DNA of 64,000 nt from positions 167,496-231,495 of the forward strand of contig NZ_DIHC01000016.1 in NCBI RefSeq assembly GCF_002419965.1. The letters are read 5' to 3'. The stretch's first letter is position 1; each line of letters begins with the position of its first letter. Of the stretch, positions 1-7,840 are shown piece after piece. This stretch comes from Pseudomonas sp. UBA5706. GTDB lineage: Bacteria; Pseudomonadota; Gammaproteobacteria; Pseudomonadales; Pseudomonadaceae. The notes under the pieces are model-generated. The model made no database searches. It had not been told where the DNA came from and saw nothing but the letters and a program-made list of their open reading frames with translations. The translations under genes and the position numbers were made by a program.

Positions 1-341
1 TCGGCACTTGGATGGAAGAAGGCCGGATTGATGGCCAGTGATTCTTCGATGTGTTGCTGTGCCAGGATCGGAGCACCCGCTGCGACCCTGCCGATGATTG
101 GCAGGCCGTTTTCTTCGGCCTTTGCCTCGAAGCCCGGAATTCGGATACCGCGAGAGGCACCTGGGGTCATTTCGATCGCCCCCTTACGGGCCAGCGCTTT
201 AAGGTGCTCTTCGGCAGCGTTGGGGGATTTGAACCCCAGTTCCTGAGCGATTTCCGCACGGGTCGGCGGGTAGCCGTTGTCTTCCAGACAGCGTTTGATG
301 AAGTCCAGGATTTCAGCTTGGCGTGAGGTCAGTTTGATCAT
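1..341 (-). CDS. lexA: LexA SOS repressor, 3' part missing at window edge
   Basis: Represses the SOS DNA-damage regulon and inactivates itself by RecA-stimulated cleavage. The 113 visible residues cover the N-terminal winged helix-turn-helix (about residues 1-65, beginning MIKLTSRQAEILDFIK) and the linker with the Ala-Gly cleavage site in RVAAGAPILAQ near residue 85. The serine/lysine protease domain lies outside the window. The ATG at 339-341 is the standard LexA start. Two LexA boxes lie directly upstream, so it is autoregulated. It is divergent from psrA, as in P. aeruginosa. Confidence 0.97.
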   Translation of the reverse strand, partial: MIKLTSRQAEILDFIKRCLEDNGYPPTRAEIAQELGFKSPNAAEEHLKALARKGAIEMTPGASRGIRIPGFEAKAEENGLPIIGRVAAGAPILAQQHIEESLAINPAFFHPSA

Positions 342-351
342 GTGAATCGCT

Positions 352-367
352 CTGTCTTTTTATACAG
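352..367 (-). promoter_or_regulatory. LexA box 1 upstream of lexA
   Basis: CTGT-N8-ACAG (CTGTCTTTTTATACAG) matches the gammaproteobacterial SOS operator exactly at both half sites. It lies 10 bp upstream of the lexA start codon, where it would block transcription of lexA. Confidence 0.92.
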
Positions 368-370
368 TGA

Positions 371-386
371 CTGGGATTATATACAG
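371..386 (-). promoter_or_regulatory. LexA box 2 upstream of lexA
   Basis: CTGG-N8-ACAG (CTGGGATTATATACAG) has one mismatch in the left half site. Its centre is 19 bp from that of box 1. Paired boxes before lexA are common in Pseudomonas and support cooperative autorepression. Confidence 0.85.
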
Positions 387-549
387 TGATCGCGTATTGG
401 CAATGATCCTTTTTACAAGCCTGATGAGTGGGGCCGGAAAATATCGAACCTGTCGAGCAGGGCAGTGGCAAAGCGCCGCATTTTTTGTGATTAAATGGCG
501 CGACTGTTGATTCAGAAAGCGAACGGCCAGGGTTGACAGTCGATTGGCT

Positions 550-576
550 GAAACGTATGTTTCAAACAAGTGTTTG
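550..576 (+). promoter_or_regulatory. Double PsrA operator
   Basis: Two palindromes share one base: GAAACGTATGTTTC (550-563) and CAAACAAGTGTTTG (563-576). Both fit the PsrA box (G/C)AAAC-N4-GTTT(G/C). They end 14 bp before the psrA ATG, so PsrA very probably represses its own gene. A GTG at 570 inside the second palindrome opens a longer reading frame but is unlikely as a start for this reason. Confidence 0.88.
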
Positions 577-590
577 TCAGGCGAGAAACC

Positions 591-1301
591 ATGGCCCAGT
601 CGGAAACAGTTGAACGAATTCTCGATGCTGCGGAGCAGCTGTTCGCGGAAAAGGGATTTGCCGAGACGTCATTGCGGCTGATCACCAGCAAGGCGTCGGT
701 TAATCTGGCAGCGGTGAATTACCATTTCGGATCGAAGAAGGCGCTGATCCAGGCTGTGTTCTCGCGATTCCTGGGACCGTTCTGCGCCAGCCTGGATAAA
801 GAGCTCGAACGTCGACAAGCAAAGCCCGAGCACAAGCCTTCACTGGAAGAGCTGCTGGAAATCCTCGTTGAGCAGGCTTTGGTCGTGCAACCGCGAAGCG
901 GTAATGATCTATCTATCTTCATGCGTCTTCTAGGACTGGCTTTCAGCCAGAGCCAAGGGCACTTGCGGCGTTATCTGGAAGACATGTACGGTAAGGTTTT
1001 CCGCCGCTACATGCTGCTGGTCAACGACGCGGCCCCGCGTATACCCCCCATCGAACTCTTCTGGCGCGTGCATTTCATGCTCGGCGCGGCGGCGTTTAGC
1101 ATGTCCGGTATCAAGGCATTGCGCGCCATTGCCGAAACCGATTTCGGCGTGAATACCTCCATCGAGCAGGTGATGCGTCTGATGGTGCCGTTTCTGGCGG
1201 CCGGTATGCGTGCCGAAACCGGCGTGACCGAACCGGCAATGATCAGCGCCCAGCTCAAGCCTCGCAGCAAAAGCACTGCGCCTGCCCCTGCCAAAGTCTG
1301 A
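591..1301 (+). CDS. psrA: TetR-family regulator PsrA
   Basis: Fatty-acid-responsive TetR-family regulator known in Pseudomonas for activating rpoS and repressing beta-oxidation and etf genes. The protein has 236 residues. The N-terminal helix-turn-helix is clear (MAQSETVERILDAAEQLF, then residues ending AAVNYHFGSKKALI), followed by a long helical ligand and dimer domain. The ATG at 591 is chosen because it reproduces the conserved PsrA N-terminus; the GTG at 570 would add seven residues encoded by the operator. nagZ and mtnP follow on the same strand, as in P. aeruginosa. Confidence 0.95.
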   Translation: MAQSETVERILDAAEQLFAEKGFAETSLRLITSKASVNLAAVNYHFGSKKALIQAVFSRFLGPFCASLDKELERRQAKPEHKPSLEELLEILVEQALVVQPRSGNDLSIFMRLLGLAFSQSQGHLRRYLEDMYGKVFRRYMLLVNDAAPRIPPIELFWRVHFMLGAAAFSMSGIKALRAIAETDFGVNTSIEQVMRLMVPFLAAGMRAETGVTEPAMISAQLKPRSKSTAPAPAKV

Positions 1302-1389
1302 CATGCGTCCCAGGGGGTGCCGTGCATTGCATCGCACCCCTTGATCCCGCACCATGCCGCACTGGCAATGGTTGTTGAAGGATCTTCAT

Positions 1390-2400
1390 ATGAGTTCTGG
1401 TCTGCATGGCTCCCTGATGGTGGATATCGCCGGTACTTGGCTGACATCCGAAGACCGTCGGTTTCTGCGTCAGCCCGAGGTGGGCGGCCTGATCATTTTT
1501 GCACGCAACATTGAAAGCCCTCGGCAAGTCCGCGAGTTGAGCGCCTCCATTCGCGCGATTCGTCCTGATCTGCTGCTGGCAGTCGATCAGGAGGGCGGGC
1601 GGGTTCAACGGCTGCGCCAGGGGTTCGTGCGCCTGCCAGCGATGCGGGCACTCGCGGGCTGCCCGAACGCCGAAATGCTGGCAGAGCAATGCGGCTGGCT
1701 GATGGCGACGGAGGTGCTGGCGGTTGGGCTGGATTTGAGTTTTGCTCCGGTGCTGGATCTCGATTATCAGCGCAGCGCAGTCGTGGGCAGTCGCTCGTTC
1801 GAGGGCGACCCGCAACGAGCGACCTTACTCGCCGGCGCTTTTATCCGGGGCATGAACGATGCGGGCATGGCTGCCACCGGCAAGCACTTTCCCGGGCATG
1901 GATGGGCCGAGGCGGACTCCCATGTTGCGATTCCCAACGATGAGCGCAGCCTCGAGACCATTCGAGCGAACGATCTGGTGCCTTTTGCACGCCTGAGCCA
2001 GCAACTGGCGGCCGTGATGCCTGCTCATGTCATCTACCCGCAGGTCGACCCACAACCGGCCGGTTTCTCCCGGCGCTGGCTGCAGGACATCTTGCGTGGC
2101 GAACTGGGGTTCGATGGCGTCATCTTCAGCGACGACCTGTCCATGGCCGGCGCGCATGTGGTCGGCGACGCCGCCAGTCGCATCGAAGCAGCGTTGACCG
2201 CAGGCTGTGACATGGGGCTGGTGTGTAATGACCGTGCCGCCGCTGAGCTGGCCCTCGGTGCCGCGCAGCGGATGAAGATCCGCCCCCATGAGCGTATCGG
2301 CAGAATGCGCGGCCAGGGATTGGCGACTACCGAATACCGTCAGCACCCACGCTGGCTGGCAGCCCTGAGTGCGCTGCGCACCGCCCAATTGATCGACTGA
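1390..2400 (+). CDS. nagZ: Beta-N-acetylglucosaminidase NagZ
   Basis: Cytoplasmic glycoside hydrolase family 3 enzyme that removes GlcNAc from 1,6-anhydromuropeptides during peptidoglycan recycling. In Pseudomonas its product feeds AmpR-controlled ampC induction. The 336-residue length is normal. The signature KHFPGHGWAEADSHV (His/Asp acid-base dyad) and the nucleophile segment FSDDLSMAGAH are intact, as is DQEGGRVQRL. The ATG at 1390 has a GAAGGA ribosome site; the ATG at 1354 lacks one and adds unconserved residues. mtnP starts 9 bp after the stop, so the two are co-transcribed. Confidence 0.96.
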   Translation: MSSGLHGSLMVDIAGTWLTSEDRRFLRQPEVGGLIIFARNIESPRQVRELSASIRAIRPDLLLAVDQEGGRVQRLRQGFVRLPAMRALAGCPNAEMLAEQCGWLMATEVLAVGLDLSFAPVLDLDYQRSAVVGSRSFEGDPQRATLLAGAFIRGMNDAGMAATGKHFPGHGWAEADSHVAIPNDERSLETIRANDLVPFARLSQQLAAVMPAHVIYPQVDPQPAGFSRRWLQDILRGELGFDGVIFSDDLSMAGAHVVGDAASRIEAALTAGCDMGLVCNDRAAAELALGAAQRMKIRPHERIGRMRGQGLATTEYRQHPRWLAALSALRTAQLID

Positions 2401-2409
2401 GGATCTGCA

Positions 2410-3150
2410 ATGACTGTCTACGCGATTATCGGCGGTACCGGGCTGACGCACCTTGAAGGGCTGACGATTCGCCAATCTTTACCCGTGAACACGCCCTACG
2501 GTGCACCGTCCGGCGAGATCCAGATCGGCGAACTGGCCGGGCGCGAAGTCATGTTTCTTGCCCGCCACGGGCACCCGCACCGGCTGCCACCGCACAAAAT
2601 CAACTACCGGGCGAACATCTGGGCGTTGAAACAGGCAGGTGCACAGGCGATTCTGGCAGTGAACGCGGTAGGCGGTATCCATCCTGACATGGGGACCGGC
2701 CACTTCTGCGTGCCTCACGATCTGGTGGACTACACCAGTGGCCGGGAGCACACCTTTTTTGCCGACGACCTGGAGCAAGTGACCCACATCGATTTCAGCC
2801 ACCCGTACAGCCACCCGTTGCGCACGCGACTGATTGCTGCGTTGACGGCCGAAGGGTGCCGGTTCAGTGATGTCGGCGTGTACGGCTGTACTCAAGGGCC
2901 ACGTCTGGAAACGGCCGCAGAGATCGTCCGGCTACAGCGCGATGGCTGCGACATCGTCGGTATGACCGCAATGCCGGAGGCTGCGCTGGCCCGCGAACTC
3001 GAGCTGGAATATGCCTGCCTGGCGCTGGTCGTCAATCCGGCGGCGGGCAACGGAGCGGCTGTGATCAGCATGGCGGAGATCGAGCAGGCGCTACATCATG
3101 GTATCGACACAGTCAGGGCAGTACTGTCCCGGGTGTTGAACGCCCCTTAA
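2410..3150 (+). CDS. mtnP: S-methyl-5'-thioinosine phosphorylase (MTA phosphorylase family)
   Basis: Purine nucleoside phosphorylase family member of 246 residues. In Pseudomonas the orthologue (PA3004) cleaves S-methyl-5'-thioinosine to hypoxanthine and methylthioribose-1-phosphate, a salvage step after polyamine and quorum-signal synthesis. The phosphate loop IGGTGL is near residue 8, followed by ARHGHPHRLPPHKINYRAN, CTQGPRLETAAEI and the active-site region VGMTAMPEAALARELEL. Preference for methylthioinosine over methylthioadenosine is inferred from the Pseudomonas orthologue, not shown directly. Confidence 0.92.
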   Translation: MTVYAIIGGTGLTHLEGLTIRQSLPVNTPYGAPSGEIQIGELAGREVMFLARHGHPHRLPPHKINYRANIWALKQAGAQAILAVNAVGGIHPDMGTGHFCVPHDLVDYTSGREHTFFADDLEQVTHIDFSHPYSHPLRTRLIAALTAEGCRFSDVGVYGCTQGPRLETAAEIVRLQRDGCDIVGMTAMPEAALARELELEYACLALVVNPAAGNGAAVISMAEIEQALHHGIDTVRAVLSRVLNAP

Positions 3151-3197
3151 GTGTTGCACCGATGTGCGGTCCAGGGCATTTGCATCGATGTTGTCTG

Positions 3198-3857
3198 TCA
3201 TCGAGCGCGCAGCAGCAGATGCCCCTGTTCATTGATGGAAATGCCGTAGGCGTCATAGCTGTTCAAACTCGGGTATGGGGTCGCAAGGGAGTGCTTGTGG
3301 GTCGCGGTAATGACCATGACCTTCGCCCCAGCCGCTTCAGCGGCGGCGATCCCGGCCGGCGCGTCCTCGAATACCAAGCATTGCTCAGGCTTCACGCCCA
3401 GCCTTCTGGCGGCCAGCAGGAAGCAGTCAGGCGCCGGTTTGCCGCGCTCGACATCCTCGGCAGCCACCATGATCCGGGGCAGTGGCAGCCCTGCCGCCTG
3501 AATCCTGCGCTCGGCCAGCAGCCTTGGCGCAGACGTCACCACCGCCCAGCGATCGGCAGGCAGCGCCGCCAGAAAACGCGCCGCGCCTTCGATGCACACT
3601 ACGCCTGCCACATCGTTGGTTTCAGCCTGGGCGATCAGCTCTGCCTCGCGCTCGGGATCAACGCCCGGCAGGTTCAGCCGACGTATAGTGTCCACGCAAC
3701 GCACGCCATGAATGCTCGCCAGCAGCTCTTCGACATTCAGCCCCTTGCTCTGCGCCCATCGGGTCCAAACCCTCTCTGCGGCGGCGATCGAGTCAGTCAG
3801 CGTACCGTCCATGTCGAACAGGAAGGCAGCGAATGTGTGCTGTCCCAGCATGTTCAT
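3198..3857 (-). CDS. HAD-superfamily sugar-phosphatase-like hydrolase
   Basis: Soluble haloacid-dehalogenase fold phosphatase of 219 residues, subfamily IA, closest in layout to YfbT/YniC sugar or polyol phosphatases. Motif I is FLFDMDGTLTDS (nucleophile Asp and general acid Asp, residues 14-18), motif II is VVTSAP, motif III Lys lies in RGKPAPD and motif IV is VFEDAPAG. A helical cap lies between motifs I and II. It is convergent with mtnP. The substrate cannot be told from sequence. Confidence 0.85.
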   Translation of the reverse strand: MNMLGQHTFAAFLFDMDGTLTDSIAAAERVWTRWAQSKGLNVEELLASIHGVRCVDTIRRLNLPGVDPEREAELIAQAETNDVAGVVCIEGAARFLAALPADRWAVVTSAPRLLAERRIQAAGLPLPRIMVAAEDVERGKPAPDCFLLAARRLGVKPEQCLVFEDAPAGIAAAEAAGAKVMVITATHKHSLATPYPSLNSYDAYGISINEQGHLLLRAR

Positions 3858-4026
3858 GTGCCCTCAGTTATAGGTGTGTCCGGGATGCTAGCACGCCGAT
3901 TTTCACTCGATGCTCGGCAAACGACGCTTTTTTCAGGACGCTGGTCGGCCAGGCGGTCGTGCTGCGGCCTTGCTCGACAGCTATTGTGTACTCTGTCCAA
4001 TCACCTATCTTCGATGAGGAAAGCTT

Positions 4027-4746
4027 ATGAATACCAGCGATCTGCTGGAAAAACTCTTGCGTGCCAGTCAAGGGGCGGCAACGCAGAACAATGGCGATGC
4101 GTCGGGGCGGGGCGGCCTTGGAGGATTACTTGGCGGGCTATTGGGCGCTGGTTCAACTGGCAACGGCGCCGGTGGCGGTTTGGGCGGCTTGTTGGGTGGC
4201 CTGCTCAACGGGGGTGGCCTGGCGGGCAGGAGTGGCGGTACGCAGACCCAGCCCGGTGGTAACAATTACGCCATGTTGGCGTCGCTTGGCATGATGGCGT
4301 TTCAGGCCTACCAGGCTTGGCAGCGGCAGCAGGCCAGCGCTCCGCAAGAGCCGCCGCGTACCGTTGATCAATTGATGGGCCCGGAGGCCGACGATCACAG
4401 TCACGCTATCCTGGTCGCCCTGATTGCAGCCGCCAAGGCCGACGGCCACATCGATGACCAGGAGCAGCAAATGATTAACAAGGAGGTAGCGCGACACGCC
4501 GATGATCCGCAAGTGCAGCAATGGCTGAACGCTGAGGTGGCCAAGCCGCTGAGCGCTCCCGACATTGCGCAGGCAGCCAACGGACAGCCCGGCGTGGCCG
4601 CTGAGATGTACCTGGCCAGCGTGCTCATGGTCAATGATCAGCAGGTTGCCGAGCGCAGTTATCTGGATGAGCTGGCGGCTGCACTCAAGATCGACCCCCA
4701 GCTCCAGGTGCATCTTGAGCAACAGGCCAAGGGCGTGGCCGTCTGA
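4027..4746 (+). CDS. DUF533 / TerB-like protein with glycine-rich N-terminus
   Basis: 239 residues. The N-terminal third after LLEKLLRASQG is a low-complexity glycine- and leucine-rich tract (GGLGGLLGGLLGAGS repeated in variants, residues 29-70) that may insert into or touch a membrane. The C-terminal half (about residues 120-235) is the all-helical DUF533 domain related to TerB, with the conserved pattern VALIAAAKADGHIDDQEQQMI, which looks EF-hand-like. A GAGGAAAG ribosome site precedes the ATG. Function is unknown; relatives are loosely linked to tellurite resistance. It stands alone on its strand. Confidence 0.85.
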   Translation: MNTSDLLEKLLRASQGAATQNNGDASGRGGLGGLLGGLLGAGSTGNGAGGGLGGLLGGLLNGGGLAGRSGGTQTQPGGNNYAMLASLGMMAFQAYQAWQRQQASAPQEPPRTVDQLMGPEADDHSHAILVALIAAAKADGHIDDQEQQMINKEVARHADDPQVQQWLNAEVAKPLSAPDIAQAANGQPGVAAEMYLASVLMVNDQQVAERSYLDELAAALKIDPQLQVHLEQQAKGVAV

Positions 4747-4843
4747 AGGCATCAACGATGGAACCCTCGCGGCGCAACTTCCTCGAACCCTTGGGCGCTC
4801 TAAATCAAGCGTTTGCCAAGACACGAGTTAATTGGAGGGGGTT

Positions 4844-5656
4844 ATGGGCATCAGTGTGGTCACATGGACATTGGGTATGACGGCTGCCGCCGAGGTGACA
4901 TCCAAGGCAATCGAACTCGGTCTCGATGGGATTCAATATGCAGGTGATCATCGTGACGTTGCTGCGGCAGATCTCAAACATCATGCCACCCAGACGGGCT
5001 TGAAGATTATCGCCGTAGACCCGATCAATGCCGCGCCTTCGGAGCCGAAGGCGGCAACGGAAGCCGATGCCATCGCTTACTACCGCGACGTGGTGGATTT
5101 TGCAGCCGAGCTGGGTTCGGTGCCGGTGACCCTGCACGGCCTTTCACTCTGGACACGCAATTGTTCGGACAGCACCGCGGCCAGAGAAAGGCTTGTAAGG
5201 TGCTGCAAGGCCGTCGATGGCTATGCACAACAATGCGGCGTGAGAACCCTTTACGAGGTGTGTAATCACTACGAAGTGCCGCTCATACATACCGCCAGTG
5301 AGTGCAGGGAGCTTATGCGCCAGATCGGTGGGAACAACATGAGCCTGATCCTGGACAGCTTTCACATGAACATCGACGAACCTGATCCGAACCAGGCGTT
5401 GCGTGACAACCTTGACGTATTGGCGATCTACCACATATCCGACTCTGGACGTGGTGGTATCGGGAGCGGGCATCTCGACTTCCGGGCCCACCATGACATT
5501 CTCGTCGATGGCGGCTTTGCAGGTGAAATCGCCATAGAGCCTGTCTTGCCTCATCTCACCCCCAGCACTGCACCCACGAACAGGAGTGAACGCGCTGCGC
5601 TGGATCAGGAGATAGAGCGCAGCGCGCAGTGCTGGCGAGCCTATTCGGCACGCTAG
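4844..5656 (+). CDS. Sugar phosphate isomerase/epimerase (TIM-barrel, AP-endonuclease-2 fold)
   Basis: 270 residues forming a xylose-isomerase-like TIM barrel. The metal-binding positions expected for the family are visible: Glu in TLYEVCNHYEVP, Asp and His in LILDSFHMNIDEPD, His in YHISDSGRGG with GHLDF, and Glu in IAIEPVLPH. The ATG at 4844 has a perfect GGAGGGG site five bases upstream; the TTG at 4832 lies before that site. The substrate is unknown; relatives isomerise keto-sugars or hydroxypyruvate or act on inositol derivatives. No sugar transporter or kinase is adjacent, so context does not help. Confidence 0.85.
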   Translation: MGISVVTWTLGMTAAAEVTSKAIELGLDGIQYAGDHRDVAAADLKHHATQTGLKIIAVDPINAAPSEPKAATEADAIAYYRDVVDFAAELGSVPVTLHGLSLWTRNCSDSTAARERLVRCCKAVDGYAQQCGVRTLYEVCNHYEVPLIHTASECRELMRQIGGNNMSLILDSFHMNIDEPDPNQALRDNLDVLAIYHISDSGRGGIGSGHLDFRAHHDILVDGGFAGEIAIEPVLPHLTPSTAPTNRSERAALDQEIERSAQCWRAYSAR

Positions 5657-5844
5657 GCAGGCCGAACGGAGTCGTCGAGAAAGGAGGGGGGCGAGAAATC
5701 CCCTATTCTTGCCACAATGCACTGCAGATTTCGAGCCTGTATGAGCCGTGGAGGATCGTCCTGCCCACACGATTTCAAACGGTGGGCGGATTGGGCGGCT
5801 AGTCTCGGAAGTCCCTGAAAGTCAACGCCATTTTGTTCAAAAAG

Positions 5845-5879
5845 TTGTCCACGGAAAGCGTGAATATCTCTGTGGATAA
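5845..5879. other. Inverted pair of DnaA-box-like sequences
   Basis: TGTGGATAA (5871-5879) is the exact complement of the DnaA box TTATCCACA. TTGTCCACG (5845-5853), on the opposite strand, differs at two positions. The two face each other 17 bp apart. No dnaA, dnaN or gidA gene is near, so this is not the chromosome origin; a DnaA titration or regulatory site is possible. Confidence 0.5.
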
Positions 5880-5885
5880 CTGGCT

Positions 5886-5911
5886 GTAAGCCCTTAAATG
5901 CAAGGGCTTAC
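5886..5911. terminator. Hairpin between convergent genes
   Basis: GTAAGCCCTT and AAGGGCTTAC form a perfect 10-bp stem around a 6-base loop. There is no long T run on either side, so it may be a weak bidirectional terminator or an mRNA end-stabilising structure. Confidence 0.55.
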
Positions 5912-5981
5912 TTGCAATGGTCGTTTAATGATCAGTTGATTCAATGGCGCCGATGCAACACGTTGATTGTCAGCAAACCCT

Positions 5982-6926
5982 TCACTGGAAAGCCGTGCTG
6001 AACGAGGTATCGATCACGCTCTGCGTATCAAATCTCTTGGGCAGGGCACCGGTCTGTACGAGAAAATCGGCAGTGTCCTGGTAATCCTTAGCTGCATCGG
6101 CATCCACGGGTCCTACACTCATGTCGGCCTGGCCGATCCAGTGGCGTGAGACTGCGTGATCCAGATTGGCCTTTTTTGCCCACACATCGGCATACGCCTG
6201 CTTATTGGCCTGCACCCAGGCTCGGGCTTTCTGCAGGCGACCGAGGAAGTCGGCAATGGCCGCCCGCTTCGGCTCGATAGCATGGGCACTGGCGGCGATG
6301 CTCGACAGGCCCGGCATCAGCCCGCGGGCAGTGATGATCGGCCGGGCGCCGGAAAATACCTGCTGTTGCGAGATGTACGGTTCCCACACCGGGAAGGCGT
6401 CGATGCTCCCTTGGGGCAGGGCGGCGGCTGCGTCGATCGGCATCAATTTGACGAACTCGACATAGTCTCTCGGCAATCCGGCTTTATCCAGGGCGCGCAG
6501 CGTCAGCTGCTGGCTCCAGGCGCCGGGCCAGTAGGCGACTTTTTTGCCTTTGAGGTCCTGGATGGTTTTCGCGGGTGAATCCTTGGGTACCAGCAGCGCG
6601 ATGGTGTCCGGGTTTTGGCGCGACACGCCGATGAGCTTGACCGGTGCACCTTTGGCGGCGAGGAAGATGAAGCCCGAGTCTCCCAGAAAGCCCAGATCCA
6701 GCGCGCCAGCCTCCAGCCCTTCTGCAACGGGGGCAGCCGACTGGAAGTGCTTCCACTCAACGGAATAGGGGGCATCCTTGAGTGCACCGCTAGCCTCCAC
6801 CGACGCGCGGACGTTGTAGTAATTCTGATCGCCGATTACCAGCGTGACGGGTGTAGCGGCGTGGGCGAAGGGTGTGAGCAGAGCAAGCGAAGCGAGGCTG
6901 TGGCGAAAAAAGCGGGGCAGGGTCAT
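5982..6926 (-). CDS. SsuA/TauA-like ABC transporter substrate-binding protein (orphan)
   Basis: Periplasmic binding protein of 314 residues of the NMT1/SsuA type used for sulfonates, taurine or nitrate-like ligands. The signal peptide is residues 1-23 (MTLPRFFRHSLASLALLTPF, then AHA cleavage). Family features are DLGFLGDSGFIFLAAKGAP, DLKGKKVAYWPGAWSQQLTLRAL and GSIDAFPVWEPY. No permease or ATPase gene is next to it, so it must share a transporter or serve another role. The ligand is unknown; aliphatic sulfonates are the best guess from family resemblance. Confidence 0.85.
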   Translation of the reverse strand: MTLPRFFRHSLASLALLTPFAHAATPVTLVIGDQNYYNVRASVEASGALKDAPYSVEWKHFQSAAPVAEGLEAGALDLGFLGDSGFIFLAAKGAPVKLIGVSRQNPDTIALLVPKDSPAKTIQDLKGKKVAYWPGAWSQQLTLRALDKAGLPRDYVEFVKLMPIDAAAALPQGSIDAFPVWEPYISQQQVFSGARPIITARGLMPGLSSIAASAHAIEPKRAAIADFLGRLQKARAWVQANKQAYADVWAKKANLDHAVSRHWIGQADMSVGPVDADAAKDYQDTADFLVQTGALPKRFDTQSVIDTSFSTAFQ

Positions 6927-7307
6927 TGCGATGTCTCAATGGGGGTCGATCCGGGTGGGGTTAGTGTCGACGTACAAAAGTCAGAACGCTCAGGATTGGC
7001 CCGAGCGTGGACTGAGGATTGCAGGGGATGTGCCATCACCGCTGACCGTAACGGCGGCGGGCAAGCATTCTGGAGGGCGGGCGGTGTGCAGTAGCGGCTT
7101 GAATCAATAGTCGAGCAACGGCCGGTAGGCGAGTGTTCGAAATTGTTGAGGCAACGAAGCTTGAAAACAGCAAATTGAGCTTTCGCTGCTGCCTGGTAAA
7201 CACTTGTACGAATCTGGTGACAACCGAAAACTTCGGGGAGCCGGGCTCTCCCGTCGTCAGCTGAGCATCGACGGGGTAGCGCGCGCGTCGCGCGCGCGCT
7301 TAGCAGC
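6927..7307. other. Intergenic region, 381 bp
   Basis: Upstream of the orphan binding protein and downstream of the small DUF6555 gene. I see no convincing gene. It should carry the binding-protein promoter. The only structure is the alternating GC palindrome at its right end. Confidence 0.5.
7279..7297. repeat. Alternating GC palindromic tract
   Basis: GCGCGCGCG T CGCGCGCGC: two 9-base alternating arms separated by one base, 11 bp past the stop of the minus-strand DUF6555 gene. It could fold as a hairpin in that transcript's 3' end or adopt left-handed DNA. No T run follows on the minus strand. Confidence 0.5.
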
Positions 7308-7532
7308 TCAGGACTGCGCCCATTCCACGTCCGTCAACCCAAGCTGCTCGGCCTTGGGTTTACTAACTTTCGGCACTTTGTCCGAACGGTATTTGGGTAT
7401 CTGCCCAAATCCAGCGTCAACGGAAGCCCAATGCCAAGCGGAAGCGTTATCCATATTCTCGGCACTGATATAGAAGCTTTTGTATTTGCCATGCAGCAGA
7501 TAATCGATTCTGAAATGCTTGTACTGTGCCAC
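7308..7532 (-). CDS. Small DUF6555-like protein, copy 1
   Basis: 74 residues, starting at GTG 7532 with a GGGAGG site nine bases upstream. The longer frame to 7619 adds unconserved residues. It is a paralogue of the 74-residue gene at 53779-54003: shared blocks are HFRIDYL-HG-YK-FYI, AWHWA-VDAG-GQIPKYRSDKVP and LGLT-VEW. Acidic and aromatic, no signal peptide, no membrane segment. The equal lengths and the shared C-terminal pattern support the GTG start. The function is unknown; I recall this family only from Pseudomonas. Confidence 0.85.
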   Translation of the reverse strand: MAQYKHFRIDYLLHGKYKSFYISAENMDNASAWHWASVDAGFGQIPKYRSDKVPKVSKPKAEQLGLTDVEWAQS

Positions 7533-7840
7533 TCTCTGAAACCTCCCTATCAGTCGCTCACAGTTCGTTGAGTCGCCGCCGACGGGAAAATTCACTCGGA
7601 TTAACGCATTCACGGCCAAATGGCTGGAAGTGGTACAGACGGGGGGTTAAAAGCTTACAGAGATTATCGAACGGATGGATTAAAGGTCGAAATCCTTTCG
7701 TTCGAGTATGTGGGCGAGGAAGCGGTGGGTAATGTTCTCACCTCGATCCAGTGCTGCGAAAGGCAAGTAAGTGCCGGGTCAGACAACTGACTGACCCGTC
7801 AACCTCGTAAACTCACAATGCAGTGAGTTCGAAACGCAGG
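7533..7840. other. Intergenic region, 308 bp
   Basis: Upstream of the DUF6555 gene and downstream of galM, both on the minus strand. It should carry the DUF6555 promoter. No gene, repeat or clear terminator was recognised, apart from a short GGGTCAGACAACTGACTGACCC inverted repeat near 7776-7797 that could end galM transcription. Confidence 0.45.

Larger units (their letters stand above)
5657..5981. other. Intergenic region with DnaA-box-like pair
   Basis: 325 bp between the epimerase and the orphan binding protein, which converge on it. No plausible reading frame. It holds the paired boxes at 5845-5879 and the hairpin at 5886-5911 described separately. The stretch is more AT-rich than its surroundings. 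Confidence 0.6.

Noticed and set aside
570..590. GTG 570 as start of psrA
   Set aside because: It lies inside the second PsrA palindrome and adds residues absent from known PsrA proteins.
3162..4262. Open frame of 366 codons on the plus strand
   Set aside because: It runs antisense across the whole HAD phosphatase gene and into the DUF533 gene; its residue mix (Arg, Gln, His, Cys) is that of antisense GC-rich DNA, and no domain is seen.
5841..5911. Chromosome replication origin
   Set aside because: Only two DnaA-like boxes, no AT-rich unwinding element array, and no dnaA/dnaN/rpmH/gidA genes nearby.
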